This document shows, one piece after another, positions 56,685 to 64,000 of a DNA stretch of 64,000 bases. How positions within the stretch are numbered: position 1 is the stretch's first letter; every line of letters begins with the position of its first letter. The notes beneath the pieces are model-generated. The model did no database searches, was not told the origin of the DNA, and was given only the letters and a program-made list of their open reading frames with translations. This stretch comes from Streptomyces sp. TS71-3. Lineage in GTDB: Bacteria > Actinomycetota > Actinomycetes > Streptomycetales > Streptomycetaceae. The stretch spans positions 3,100,001 to 3,164,000 of the forward strand of contig NZ_BNEL01000001.1 of the NCBI RefSeq assembly GCF_018327685.1. The letters run 5' to 3'. Position numbers and translations under genes: made by a program.

Positions 56685-58058
56685 TCAACGGCTCGGGACG
56701 GCGGTGGTCGTGTCGTCCGCCCGTACGTGGCGGTTGCGCCCCGCCGCCACCCCGAAGCACGCCTGCGGCACGAGCAGCGCCAGCAGGACGACCAGGGGGA
56801 GGGTCCAGTGGCCGGTCGCGTCGTGGAGGGCGCCCAGGGCCAGCGGGCCGAAGGCGGCCAGGACGTAGCCGAAGCTCTGGGCCATGCTGGACAGTTGGGC
56901 GACGTGACGGGTGTCGGGTGCCCTCTGCACGATGAACAGCAGCGCCAGGCTGATCGCCCCGCCCTGGCCGAGGCCCAGCAGGACCATCCACAGGTAGGGG
57001 ACGGCGGCCGGCGCCGCGAGTATCCCCGCTATGCCGCCCGCGCACAGCACGGACGACAGCACCGCCACCGCTCCGGCCGGCATCTGCCGCTCGGCGACAA
57101 CGGGGGCGAGGAACGAGCCGGCGATCCCGAGCAGGGACGAGAAGGACAGCATCCAGCCGGCGGTCCCCTGGCTCGTTCCGCTGCTCTGGAGCAGGGTGGG
57201 AATCCAGGCGGTGGCCGCGTAGTAGGTCAGGGACTGCAGGCCCATGAAGGCCGTGACGTGCCATGCGAGCGGTTGCCGCCACAGTCCCCTGACAGGGTGT
57301 GCCGCGTCCCGCACGCCCTGGGCGGACAGCCGTGAACGGCTGCGCAGCTGGGGCAGCCACACGACCGCGGCGAGCACGGCCGGCGCGCCCCAGCAGGCCA
57401 GCATCGCGCGCCAGCCGAGCCCGGACGCGTGCTGAAGGGGCACGGTGAGGCCGGCCGCGACGGCGGCTCCGCCGAACAGCGTCATGGAGAACATCCCCAT
57501 CATGGGCCCGACCCGCTGGGGGAAGTCCCGCTTGATGAGGCTGGGCAACAGCACGTTGCCGATGGCGATGCCGGCCCCGATGACGACCGTCCCCGCGAAG
57601 AGCGCGACCGTGTCCGGGATCGCACGCACGGCCGTACCCGCGATCACCAGCGCCATGGCGACGACGAGGGAACGCTCGATGCCGAGGCGCCGGCCGACCC
57701 GGGGGGAGACCGGGGCGAGCAGTCCGAAGCAGAGCAGCGGCAGCGACGTCAGCAGGCTGATCGCGGAGGAGGACAGCCCGCCGGTGCCGCCACCGCCGAT
57801 GAGCGGGGTCAGCGGCGACACCGCGACGAGCGCGGGCCGGAGGTTCAGGGTGAGCAGCACGATCCCCGCGACCAGCAGCCATCCGGCGCGGCCCCGGCCC
57901 GTCCCCTCGTCGCCTGCCCGGCCGGGCCCCGCGGAGACCTGCTCGGAGCGCACTGAGACCTGCTCGGAGCGCGCTGAGACCCGCTCGGGGTCCGCTGAGA
58001 CCTGCTCGGGTCCAGCGGGGACCCGCTCGGGGCCCGCCTTCGCGATCTCGTGTTCCAT
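56685..58058 (-). CDS. MFS transporter, CynX/NimT type, with repeat-containing N-terminus
   Basis: 457 residues; ATG 58058 after GAGGAAG. Residues ~58-435 are a 12-helix facilitator with NLRPALVAVSPLTPLI in helix 1, the signature of the cyanate/nitroimidazole (CynX/NimT) group. The first ~50 residues are hydrophilic repeats of GPEQVSA/RSEQVSV produced by five 21-bp DNA repeats. It is followed upstream by a GntR regulator on the same strand, which probably controls it. Substrate unknown; members export small anions or drugs. Confidence 0.88.
   Translation of the reverse strand: MEHEIAKAGPERVPAGPEQVSADPERVSARSEQVSVRSEQVSAGPGRAGDEGTGRGRAGWLLVAGIVLLTLNLRPALVAVSPLTPLIGGGGTGGLSSSAISLLTSLPLLCFGLLAPVSPRVGRRLGIERSLVVAMALVIAGTAVRAIPDTVALFAGTVVIGAGIAIGNVLLPSLIKRDFPQRVGPMMGMFSMTLFGGAAVAAGLTVPLQHASGLGWRAMLACWGAPAVLAAVVWLPQLRSRSRLSAQGVRDAAHPVRGLWRQPLAWHVTAFMGLQSLTYYAATAWIPTLLQSSGTSQGTAGWMLSFSSLLGIAGSFLAPVVAERQMPAGAVAVLSSVLCAGGIAGILAAPAAVPYLWMVLLGLGQGGAISLALLFIVQRAPDTRHVAQLSSMAQSFGYVLAAFGPLALGALHDATGHWTLPLVVLLALLVPQACFGVAAGRNRHVRADDTTTAVPSR
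57934..58038. repeat. Five 21-bp in-frame tandem repeats in the MFS gene
   Basis: Units at 57934, 57955, 57976, 57997 and 58018, each a variant of GAGACCTGCTCGGAGCGCACT plus one base position. They encode 7-residue repeats of the MFS N-terminus. Copy number should vary between strains. Confidence 0.8.
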
Positions 58059-58145
58059 CGTCGCTTCCTCTGCGTGGTTCGTGGGGAGTCGAAGGGCCGC
58101 GTGGCCCCCGGGGGTTGGTGGGCCCGTGCGCCCGTGCGCGGCCCG

Positions 58146-58847
58146 CTACCCGGAGAGGTCGCGCAGCGCGTCCATGGCAGCGGACAGGTGGTGCAGCGCG
58201 GCACGCTCGGCCGCCTCGGCGTCGCCGCTCTCGATGGCGACGACGATGGCGGTGTGCTCGGCGACCTGCCGGCGCGCGGCCTCCGGCAGGGGCGCCCCCA
58301 CGACCGAGCGGAGCGCGCGGCGGAGCGAGTCGCTGAACTGGTCGTAGAGCTCGGCGAGGACCGCGTTGCCGGCGGCGGCGGCCACCGCTCGGTGGAACTG
58401 GAGATCGGCCTCGACGAACGCGGAGGTGTCCGCGCCGTCCTCGCCCCACGCGTCCTCGCGCACGGCCAGCGCGTCCCAGAGCCGGGTGACGTCCGCCTCC
58501 GTGCGGCGCAGCGCCGCGTACCTCGCGGCGTCCCGCTCCAGGCTGGCACGCACCTCGTACGCCTCGATCGTGTCGCTGTGCCGCAGCCGGCGCCGGACCG
58601 CGGCACCCAGCCCGCTGTCGGCCAGCACGTAGGTGCCGTCTCCCGGGCGGGGGGCGAGAAGCCCGGTGTGCGCGAGCGCGCGCAGGGCCTCGCGCACGGT
58701 GTTGCGCCCGACCCCCAGCTCCTCGACCAGCACCGGTTCGGCGGGGACCTTGCTGCCGACCGGCCACTCGCCGCGCCGGATCAGGTCCTCGACCTGCTCG
58801 ATGACCGAGTCGACGAGATTGGAGCGCGCGGGGCTGCGGAGCGGCAT
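58146..58847 (-). CDS. GntR family regulator, FadR subfamily
   Basis: 233 residues. The winged helix reads VIEQVEDLIRRGEWPVGSKVP, then ELGVGRNTVREALRALAHTGLL; the C-terminal all-helical FCD sensor has EVRASLERDAARYAA, ADLQFHRAVAAAAGN and a late AEHTAIVVAIESGD with the His expected for metal or ligand binding. Encoded 87 nt before the CynX-type MFS gene on the same strand, so probably its regulator. Direct repeats containing ATCGCGAT lie upstream (58910-58950) and are candidate operators. Confidence 0.9.
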   Translation of the reverse strand: MPLRSPARSNLVDSVIEQVEDLIRRGEWPVGSKVPAEPVLVEELGVGRNTVREALRALAHTGLLAPRPGDGTYVLADSGLGAAVRRRLRHSDTIEAYEVRASLERDAARYAALRRTEADVTRLWDALAVREDAWGEDGADTSAFVEADLQFHRAVAAAAGNAVLAELYDQFSDSLRRALRSVVGAPLPEAARRQVAEHTAIVVAIESGDAEAAERAALHHLSAAMDALRDLSG

Positions 58848-58909
58848 GGATCCCTCTCGTGTTCGGTCTCCTGATATTCATCCTACGACCCAAACAGCCT
58901 AACATCCCA

Positions 58910-58950
58910 TGTATCGCGATCCTGGTGGCGCCTGTATCGCGATCCTGGTG
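58910..58950. promoter_or_regulatory. Duplicated 18-bp site upstream of the GntR gene
   Basis: TGTATCGCGATCCTGGTG occurs exactly at 58910-58927 and 58933-58950 (23-bp period, about two helical turns). Each copy contains the palindrome ATCGCGAT. Position upstream of the GntR start suggests autoregulation. Confidence 0.55.
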
Positions 58951-59130
58951 ACGTCGATCACCTGATACCGGCCGGTGGGGGCCTTCGCGCAGGATTTCCG
59001 GGTCCCATTCGCGCGAGTTCCCCGGCGCCCAGGGACGGGGCCGCGCCCCGATCACGGCCGCGAGCAGCCACGATGATGCGTCGTCACCGGCCGAAAGGGG
59101 CAGTCTCCGTCGTGTCCGAAGGGGCCAGGC

Positions 59131-60336
59131 ATGCTGGCCCGCACGCGCGTGTCGGCGTACGGCAGTGTGTCCACTGCACCGGCGGGATTCGAGAGCAAGG
59201 GATGTCCGGACGTGGCAGGGATTCGGCTGCGCCAGGCGGGCGTGGCGGTCGGCGGCTTCCCCGTCGGCGCGACGAACTCGATCGTCGACGTGCGCGGGGT
59301 GCGGGTGGGGCACAGGACCGTCAGCGACGGTCGTGCGACCTTCAGCGGTGCCACCGCGATCGTCGTGGACGGCGCGTCGTCGGCGACGCCCGTGCGCGCC
59401 GGCATGTTCGTGGGCAACGGCTACGGGAAGTTCGTCGGGGCCACCCAGATCGCCGAGCTCGGCCAGGTGGAGACCCCGATCGTGCTCACCTCGACGCTCT
59501 CCGCCTTCCGCGCGGCCGACGCCGTGGTGACGTGGGTGCTGCGCCGGCACGGGCGGGCGGTGACGTCCGTCAATCCCGTCGTCGGGGAGGTCAACGACTC
59601 CTGGCTCTCCACGGCCGAGCCCCGTCCGGTCACGGCTGAGCACGTCCTGGAGGCGATCGACGGCGCCTCCACCGAGGCCGTTCCCATGGGCAACGTGGGC
59701 GGCGGCACCGGTGCCTGCGCGCTCGGGTTCAAGGGCGGCATCGGGTCCTCCTCGCGGGTCGTCGACCTCGGCGGTGGGGCCGCCACCGGTGAGGCCGCCA
59801 CCGGTGAAGTCGCCATCGGCGCGCTCGCCCAGATCAACATGGGCGGGAGTCTCAGGGCCCTCGGCCGGACCGTGCTGCCCGCCGACCACGGCCTGCCCGC
59901 CGCCGGGCCCCGGGCGGACGGCGGCTCGTGCGTGATCGTCATCGCCGTCGACGCCCCGTTCGACGCGAACCTGCTGCGGCGCCTGGCCTCCCGCGCCGTG
60001 TACGCCCTCGCGCGGGTCGGCGCCCGCTTCAGCCACGGCAGCGGCGACTACGCGCTGGCCGTCTCGACCTCGGAGGCCGGCCGCCCGACCGTCGCCCTGA
60101 CGAACCACCAGACGTCGGCGGCGTTCGAGGCGGCCATGGACGCCGTCGAGGAAGCGGTCCTCGACGCGCTGCTGGCGGCCACGACCGTCCGGTCCACCGG
60201 CGGCCGCGTCGCGCACGCCCTTCCGGTCGAGAGTATCGCGGGAGTCTCCGGCCCGGGGCTCCCCGGACCAGGACTTCCCGGTCCAGGATTCTCCGGGCCA
60301 GGGCTCCCCGGCTCTGAGAGCCCTGAACGGCCCTGA
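59131..60336 (+). CDS. P1 family (DmpA-type) aminopeptidase
   Basis: 401 residues. ATG 59131 follows GAAGGGG; GTG 59212 is an alternative. These N-terminal nucleophile hydrolases cut themselves at a Gly-Ser bond; here the site is GG-Ser266 in GGSCVIVIAVD, making alpha and beta chains. Other blocks: ATNSIVDVRGVRVGHRTV, NVGGGTGACALGFKGGIG and SRAVYALARVGARFSHGSGDY. Members release N-terminal D- or L-amino acids or beta-peptides. The last ~30 residues form a collagen-like tail of GPGLP repeats, not part of the family fold. No signal peptide. Confidence 0.9.
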   Translation: MLARTRVSAYGSVSTAPAGFESKGCPDVAGIRLRQAGVAVGGFPVGATNSIVDVRGVRVGHRTVSDGRATFSGATAIVVDGASSATPVRAGMFVGNGYGKFVGATQIAELGQVETPIVLTSTLSAFRAADAVVTWVLRRHGRAVTSVNPVVGEVNDSWLSTAEPRPVTAEHVLEAIDGASTEAVPMGNVGGGTGACALGFKGGIGSSSRVVDLGGGAATGEAATGEVAIGALAQINMGGSLRALGRTVLPADHGLPAAGPRADGGSCVIVIAVDAPFDANLLRRLASRAVYALARVGARFSHGSGDYALAVSTSEAGRPTVALTNHQTSAAFEAAMDAVEEAVLDALLAATTVRSTGGRVAHALPVESIAGVSGPGLPGPGLPGPGFSGPGLPGSESPERP

Positions 60337-60367
60337 CTCCCCGTCGACCGGAAGGGCGGGCAAAGGC

Positions 60368-60393
60368 GGCGGGGGCGCCGCCGCGCCCCCGCC
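60368..60393. terminator. Bidirectional hairpin terminator
   Basis: GGCGGGGGCG (60368-60377) pairs with CGCCCCCGCC (60384-60393), 6-nt loop, between the convergent stops at 60336 and 60409. Confidence 0.75.
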
Positions 60394-60408
60394 TCCGCTC
60401 CGCGCCCG

Positions 60409-61866
60409 TCAGCCGTTCGCGCTCCACAGCACGGCCGTCGGTGCCTCCTGGGTCAGGGTCCGGCTCCCGCTGACGTCCACGAACGAGGCGTCGGGGTAGT
60501 AGTCGTCCTTGAGGAGGAACGCCCGGCTGATCCCGGTCACCGTCAGCGTGGCCCCGGTCTCCTGGATGGGCCTGCGCAGCGCCACGATCTCGGAGATGTC
60601 CGACTGCCGGGTGCCCGCCGGCAGTTCCACGGTGGTCGCGGCGGTGCCGTCCCGGTTCACCGAGGACGTGGGGACGTCGTGGTCCGAGGTGTAGAGGGTG
60701 TCGTCGCCCTTGAGGCGGACGCCGACGGCGAGGCCCACGGCCGACGTCTCGGCGGCCGGCGTGGCGGTGTGGGCCACCGCGACGTACAGGTAGGTGCGCT
60801 GGTCGCCGACCTGGACGGTCGCCGGGTCGGACGGCGACTCGATCTGCCCCTCGCGCAGCATCTCCTGCGCCATGACCGGGTACGTCCACGGATTGACGTC
60901 CATCTGGTGCTCGCGGGCCGCCCCGGCGGGCAGCGCCTCCAGGGTGGACGGCGAGAAGCGCATCGGGTCGTCGACCTCGTCGCACATGTTGTTGTTGGAC
61001 GTGCAGGTCTCCAGCAGCGGGCGGTCGCCCTCGCGGGTGCCGGCGAAGACGAGCGTCTGGTGGTTGGCTGCCTGGTAGACCCCGGTGCCGGGGACGGCGT
61101 CGCCGCGGGCGTCGACCTCGACCCGGTAGGCCCACTCGATGTCCGTGGTGCGGCCCCACCGTGCCATCAGCGCGGGGGAGTCGGTGCCGCCGTCCTCGTT
61201 GCTCCAGACGATCGTGTACTGGAGGATCCTGTGCCCGGGGGCCGTCGCGGGAAGCACCTCGTGGTAGGCGATCAGCGGGGTGTCGGTGGTGGCGCTCTGG
61301 AACCGGCTGCCGAGGTCGGCGACGTTCCTCCCGTACATCACGGGGGAGTGCCTCAGCACCAGGCCCTCCTCGCTGTTCTCGTCGTGCACCCGCACGGAGA
61401 TGTTGCTCAGCCGCGCGCTGTCCACCCCGCTCGGGGACCGGTCGGAGGCGAACTGCAACCGCAGCGTGTGCACTCCCTTGGTGAGGTGCCCGATGGTGAA
61501 GCTCCGCGCGGTCGCCTGGTCGGACGGGATGACGATGTCGGTGACGTAGCGGTTGTCGACGTGCACCGACACCACACCGGACTCGCTGCCCTCCGTCTGC
61601 CACGAGGCGCCGGGCGCCCGCGAGGTCAGGGTGAGCACGGCCTCGCCGGTGCGAGGGGCGACGAACGCCGTCGTCCGGGCGTGCTGCCCGCGCTTGACCA
61701 TGACGTTCGACGCCACGCGGGTGCCGTTGCGGTCCTGCTCCGGGGCGGCCGACGCCGTGGTCGGGACGGATCCGATCGTCGAGGCGGCGAGGAGTGCCGC
61801 GAGAACCGCCCCACCGAGCCGGGAGTTGGCCGATGTTCGCCGGGACGGTCTGCCGTTGCCGTTCAT
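60409..61866 (-). CDS. Secreted protein of unknown function
   Basis: 485 residues; ATG 61866. The N-terminus (RRTSANSRLGGAVLAALLAAS, cleavage near TASAAPE) is a signal peptide. The mature protein is beta-rich: residues ~50-180 look like a carbohydrate-binding-type sandwich (GQHARTTAFVAPRTGEAVLTL, HTLRLQFASDRS), and the rest contains DIEWAYRVEVDARGDAVPG, TCTSNNNMCDEVDDPM and PWTYPVMAQEM. Two Cys near 300 may form a disulfide. I do not recognise a catalytic motif. Convergent to the P1 peptidase, with an own hairpin. Confidence 0.75.
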   Translation of the reverse strand: MNGNGRPSRRTSANSRLGGAVLAALLAASTIGSVPTTASAAPEQDRNGTRVASNVMVKRGQHARTTAFVAPRTGEAVLTLTSRAPGASWQTEGSESGVVSVHVDNRYVTDIVIPSDQATARSFTIGHLTKGVHTLRLQFASDRSPSGVDSARLSNISVRVHDENSEEGLVLRHSPVMYGRNVADLGSRFQSATTDTPLIAYHEVLPATAPGHRILQYTIVWSNEDGGTDSPALMARWGRTTDIEWAYRVEVDARGDAVPGTGVYQAANHQTLVFAGTREGDRPLLETCTSNNNMCDEVDDPMRFSPSTLEALPAGAAREHQMDVNPWTYPVMAQEMLREGQIESPSDPATVQVGDQRTYLYVAVAHTATPAAETSAVGLAVGVRLKGDDTLYTSDHDVPTSSVNRDGTAATTVELPAGTRQSDISEIVALRRPIQETGATLTVTGISRAFLLKDDYYPDASFVDVSGSRTLTQEAPTAVLWSANG

Positions 61867-62096
61867 AGGTAGGTGCCCTTCCGCTCGTTCCGCTGCGTCT
61901 GTCCATCACATCGCAGCCCTGGCTGCGAGAGACAGTGCGGCAGGCATCGGATGCATGCCGCACCGCAACGCGAACCCCGGTTGAACGTTGGAAATCGGCG
62001 GCCGGGGAGGCGGCCGGCGGCAAACCGGCCGGCGGGCCGGTGCCCGTGCTCGCGCCGGCCGGAATACGGGCTCACGGCAGCCGGTTGGAGCGGAAC

Positions 62097-62657
62097 GTGC
62101 AGGATCCTCAGGAGAGGCCCGGCGGTATTCACCCGCTGCTTGCCGGGCGCTTCAGCCCCTACCGGTTCGACCCGTCGGCGGTCGTCGACGACCATGCCCT
62201 CGGGCTGCTGCTGGAAGCCGCGCGGTGGGCGCCGTCGGCGGGAAACTCCCAACCGTGGGGCTTCTTCACCGCCAGGCCCGGTGAGCCGGAGCACGACCGG
62301 GTGCTCCCTCACCTTGCCGCGAGTTCGGCCCGCTGGGCGGCGGATGCGGGCCTGCTCGTCGTCACGCTGACGCGCCGGTACGTCGATGGCACGCAGCTGC
62401 TCTACTCCGAGTTCGCGGACTACGACCTCGGCCAGGCCGTCGCCCACATGACCGTTCAGGCCGAGGCCATGGGACTGGCCGGGCACCAGTTCCGGGCCTT
62501 CGACCTCGCAGGGCTCACCAAGGAGCTGGACCCGGACCCGGGCTGGGCGATCGTGTCCATGGTCGCGGTGGGCAGGGCGGCAGGCGGACCTCCCAAGGGC
62601 CGTGACCGGCGCAGCGTCGCGCAGTTGCGCTCCGCTCCCTGGTCAGCGACGGAGTAG
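62097..62657 (+). CDS. Nitroreductase family protein
   Basis: 186 residues from GTG 62097, which follows TTGGAG; upstream in-frame sequence is an unlikely Arg/Gly-rich extension. RFSPYRFDPSAVVDDHALGLLLEAARWAPSAGNSQPWGFF is seen in two parts as the FMN-binding N-terminus typical of the family, with GLAGHQFRAFD as the substrate-side helix and VSMVAVGR at the end. Such proteins bind FMN as dimers and reduce nitroaromatics, quinones or other unsaturated substrates with NAD(P)H. Function in this context is unknown. Confidence 0.85.
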   Translation: MQDPQERPGGIHPLLAGRFSPYRFDPSAVVDDHALGLLLEAARWAPSAGNSQPWGFFTARPGEPEHDRVLPHLAASSARWAADAGLLVVTLTRRYVDGTQLLYSEFADYDLGQAVAHMTVQAEAMGLAGHQFRAFDLAGLTKELDPDPGWAIVSMVAVGRAAGGPPKGRDRRSVAQLRSAPWSATE

Positions 62658-62723
62658 CAGCCGAGTCGGGATCATCGAGCGGCCCGGCCGAGGTCCTTGA
62701 TCCTGAGCATCGACGCGCGGAGG

Positions 62724-62788
62724 CAGACCTCCAGACCTCCAGACCTCCAGACCCTGAGCCCGCTTCGAGCCCGCTTCGAGCCCGCTTC
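62724..62788. repeat. Two small tandem arrays at the end of the TetR gene
   Basis: CAGACCTC is repeated three times (62724-62747), and GAGCCCGCTTC three times (62756-62788). The last unit overlaps the TetR stop codon (TGA, 62787-62789 on the minus strand). Confidence 0.7.
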
Positions 62789-63422
62789 AGGCGCGCGGCC
62801 CGAGGAGTGCCACCGAGGCGCGCACCGCCGGCTCGGTGATGTCGCCGACGCGCCCGTCGTCCTCGACCGTTGTCGCGATCAGCTCGCGCAGCCCGCCGAG
62901 GAGGATGATCACGACCTGCCGGGAGACCGGACCGGCGCCGGCGGCGTGCCACTCCTCGGTGTCGCACAGCGTCTGGATCATGGTGATGAAGGACTCCATC
63001 ATGTCGCGCTGCAACTCGCGCGCCGCGGCGCCGAGTGAGGGCACGTCACGGATCCAGCTGACGGTGATGGCGGGCGCGGACTCCGCGCTCCTGATCCAGG
63101 TCGCCACCGCCTGCCGCACCTGGACCTCCCAGGGCGAGGCCGGGTCGACGGCGGCGGAGATCTTGCCGACCATCTCCGCGTTCTTCTCGGTGAGCAGCGC
63201 GACGAAGCACGCCTCCCGGCTGGGGAAGTGCTCGTAGAACGTGCGCCGCGAGGTGCGCGCCTGGCGCACGATGTCGGCGATGGTGGTGTTGCGGTAGCCG
63301 TTCGCCGCGATCGAGTCGGCGAGGCCGTCGAGCAGCCGCCTGCGGAAGGTGTCCGCGTCGTCGGAGGTGGAGGCCGGCCCCCCGGCATGCCTGACGCGAC
63401 CCGCAATCATCACGCTGGTCAC
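62787..63422 (-). CDS. TetR family transcriptional regulator
   Basis: 211 residues; GTG 63422 is 5 nt after AAGGAG. The N-terminal helix-turn-helix reads TTIADIVRQARTSRRTFYEHF, a typical TetR block, and the C-terminal ~140 residues are the ligand-binding helical domain (WIRDVPSLGAAARELQRDM). Divergent from a cytochrome P450 gene across 99 bp that contain two palindromic operators, so it probably represses both itself and the P450. The inducer is likely the P450 substrate or a related lipid. Confidence 0.9.
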   Translation of the reverse strand: MTSVMIAGRVRHAGGPASTSDDADTFRRRLLDGLADSIAANGYRNTTIADIVRQARTSRRTFYEHFPSREACFVALLTEKNAEMVGKISAAVDPASPWEVQVRQAVATWIRSAESAPAITVSWIRDVPSLGAAARELQRDMMESFITMIQTLCDTEEWHAAGAGPVSRQVVIILLGGLRELIATTVEDDGRVGDITEPAVRASVALLGPRA

Positions 63423-63459
63423 CTTATCTCCTTATTCGCACGTGCCCCTTGGGGCCGAT

Positions 63460-63500
63460 GGTACGCCGGCGTACCGTACGGCTGGTACGCTCGCGTACCA
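63460..63500. promoter_or_regulatory. Twin TetR operators in the TetR-P450 intergenic region
   Basis: GGTACGCCGGCGTACC (63460-63475) is a perfect 16-bp palindrome. TGGTACGCTCGCGTACCA (63483-63500) has 8-bp perfect arms around TC. Their centres are 24 bp apart. Both share GGTACGC-2-GCGTACC, fitting two bound TetR dimers. Confidence 0.75.
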
Positions 63501-63521
63501 CGCCGGGAAGGTACTGAACCG

Positions 63522-64000
63522 ATGACGACCGCCACACTTCCGCCGGGCCCGTCGGCCCCCCGTTTCGTCCAGGGCGCCTACACGTTGCTCGTCTCCCGGC
63601 GCGGTATGCGCCGGATGCGCGAGCGCTACGGAGACGCCTTCACCGTCAACCTGCCGATCTTCGGCCACGCCGTCGTCATCAGCGCCCCTGACGAGATCAG
63701 GCAGTTGTTCATGACCGGTGACGACGTCGCCTCCAACCTCGGGCGCAACCTGGGCCGGGTGCTGGGCCCCGGGTCGCTGTTCGCGCTCAGCGGCGAGGAG
63801 CACCGCAAGCAGCGCAAGCTGCTCATCCCTCCGTTCCACGGCCGCCGCCTCACGGCGTACGAGAGGATCGTCGAGGAGGAGGCGGAGCGCGAGATGGCGC
63901 GGTGGCCGCAGGACCGCGAGTTCCCGACGCTGCCGTCGACCATGCGCATCACGCTCAACATCATCCTGCGCGCGGTCTTCGGGGCCGAGGGCGCCGAGTT
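63522..64000 (+). CDS. Cytochrome P450 (3' partial)
   Basis: The frame starts at ATG 63522 (GGGAAGG upstream) and runs off the right edge after ~159 residues. PPGPSAPRFVQGAYTLL, RERYGDAFTVNLPIFGHAVVISAP and FALSGEEHRKQRKLLIPPFHGRRL are the proline-rich N-terminus, beta-1 sheet and C-helix (heme propionate contact) of the fatty-acid/CYP102-like type of P450. The I-helix, ExxR and heme Cys lie beyond the window. Controlled by the divergent TetR through the two palindromes in between. Substrate not determinable from this part. Confidence 0.88.
   Translation, partial: MTTATLPPGPSAPRFVQGAYTLLVSRRGMRRMRERYGDAFTVNLPIFGHAVVISAPDEIRQLFMTGDDVASNLGRNLGRVLGPGSLFALSGEEHRKQRKLLIPPFHGRRLTAYERIVEEEAEREMARWPQDREFPTLPSTMRITLNIILRAVFGAEGAE

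Overview
The window is high-GC actinobacterial DNA, almost certainly from a Streptomyces. The signs are GC-saturated third codon positions, frequent GTG starts, ATGA/GTGA stop-start overlaps, rare TTA (bldA-type) codons, a SARP regulator, several Tat signals and long GC-rich hairpins between convergent genes. I see no rRNA, tRNA, CRISPR array, intact insertion sequence or prophage. The sequence is accessory or secondary-metabolism in character, and both ends cut through genes (an acyltransferase on the left, a cytochrome P450 on the right).

Layout. 0-11 kb: end of a membrane acyltransferase with an SGNH domain, a secreted phytase-like esterase, a MarR regulator with its own promoter/operator beside an unusual MFS-universal stress protein fusion, an SDR dehydrogenase, a small membrane protein, an alpha/beta hydrolase overlapping a P450, and a PiT phosphate transporter. 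11-19 kb: a single-chain ABC exporter with a possible 20-codon leader, acetolactate decarboxylase, a DMT transporter, a Ser/Thr kinase fused to a DUF4328-like membrane domain, and a methyltransferase. 19-27 kb: a decayed region with two fused gene remnants, a small secreted protein, a Tat-exported phospholipase C-type enzyme, a patatin, a MITE-like palindromic element next to a 21-bp tandem array, and a secreted M1-like peptidase.

26.9-43.6 kb is a divergent catabolic cluster. One arm holds an FAD oxidoreductase, a LacI regulator, two sugar ABC permeases, a DapA-type aldolase and an unknown protein. The other holds the binding lipoprotein, two more FAD oxidoreductases (one Tat-exported), a GH38-type glycosidase and a Tat-exported GxGYxYP-type glycosidase. 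AT-rich palindromes in the shared intergenic region are probable LacI operators. The set suggests import and oxidative processing of an unknown glycoside; no ABC ATPase is present, so a shared one elsewhere is assumed.

43.7-55.9 kb is the most interesting part. A tightly overlapped operon encodes a beta-propeller protein, an MFS exporter, GTP cyclohydrolase II, a WD40 protein and an FGE/SUMF1-like protein. The last three match toxB-toxC-toxD of toxoflavin (7-azapteridine) biosynthesis in type and order. The operon is preceded by a 12-codon micro-ORF and a hairpin that could form an attenuator. Alongside lie an FMN reductase, a 46-residue secreted peptide, and a large SARP-NB-ARC-TPR regulator carrying a TTA codon. 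A three-copy 11-bp-spaced heptamer repeat, typical of SARP boxes, sits in the promoter region between the FMN reductase and the small peptide. This looks like a bldA/SARP-controlled cluster for an azapteridine-like compound, lacking toxA and toxE homologues inside the window.

56-64 kb: a CynX-type MFS protein with a tandem-repeat N-terminus, a GntR regulator, a DmpA-type P1 peptidase, a secreted unknown protein, a nitroreductase, and a TetR-P450 divergent pair with two near-identical palindromic operators.
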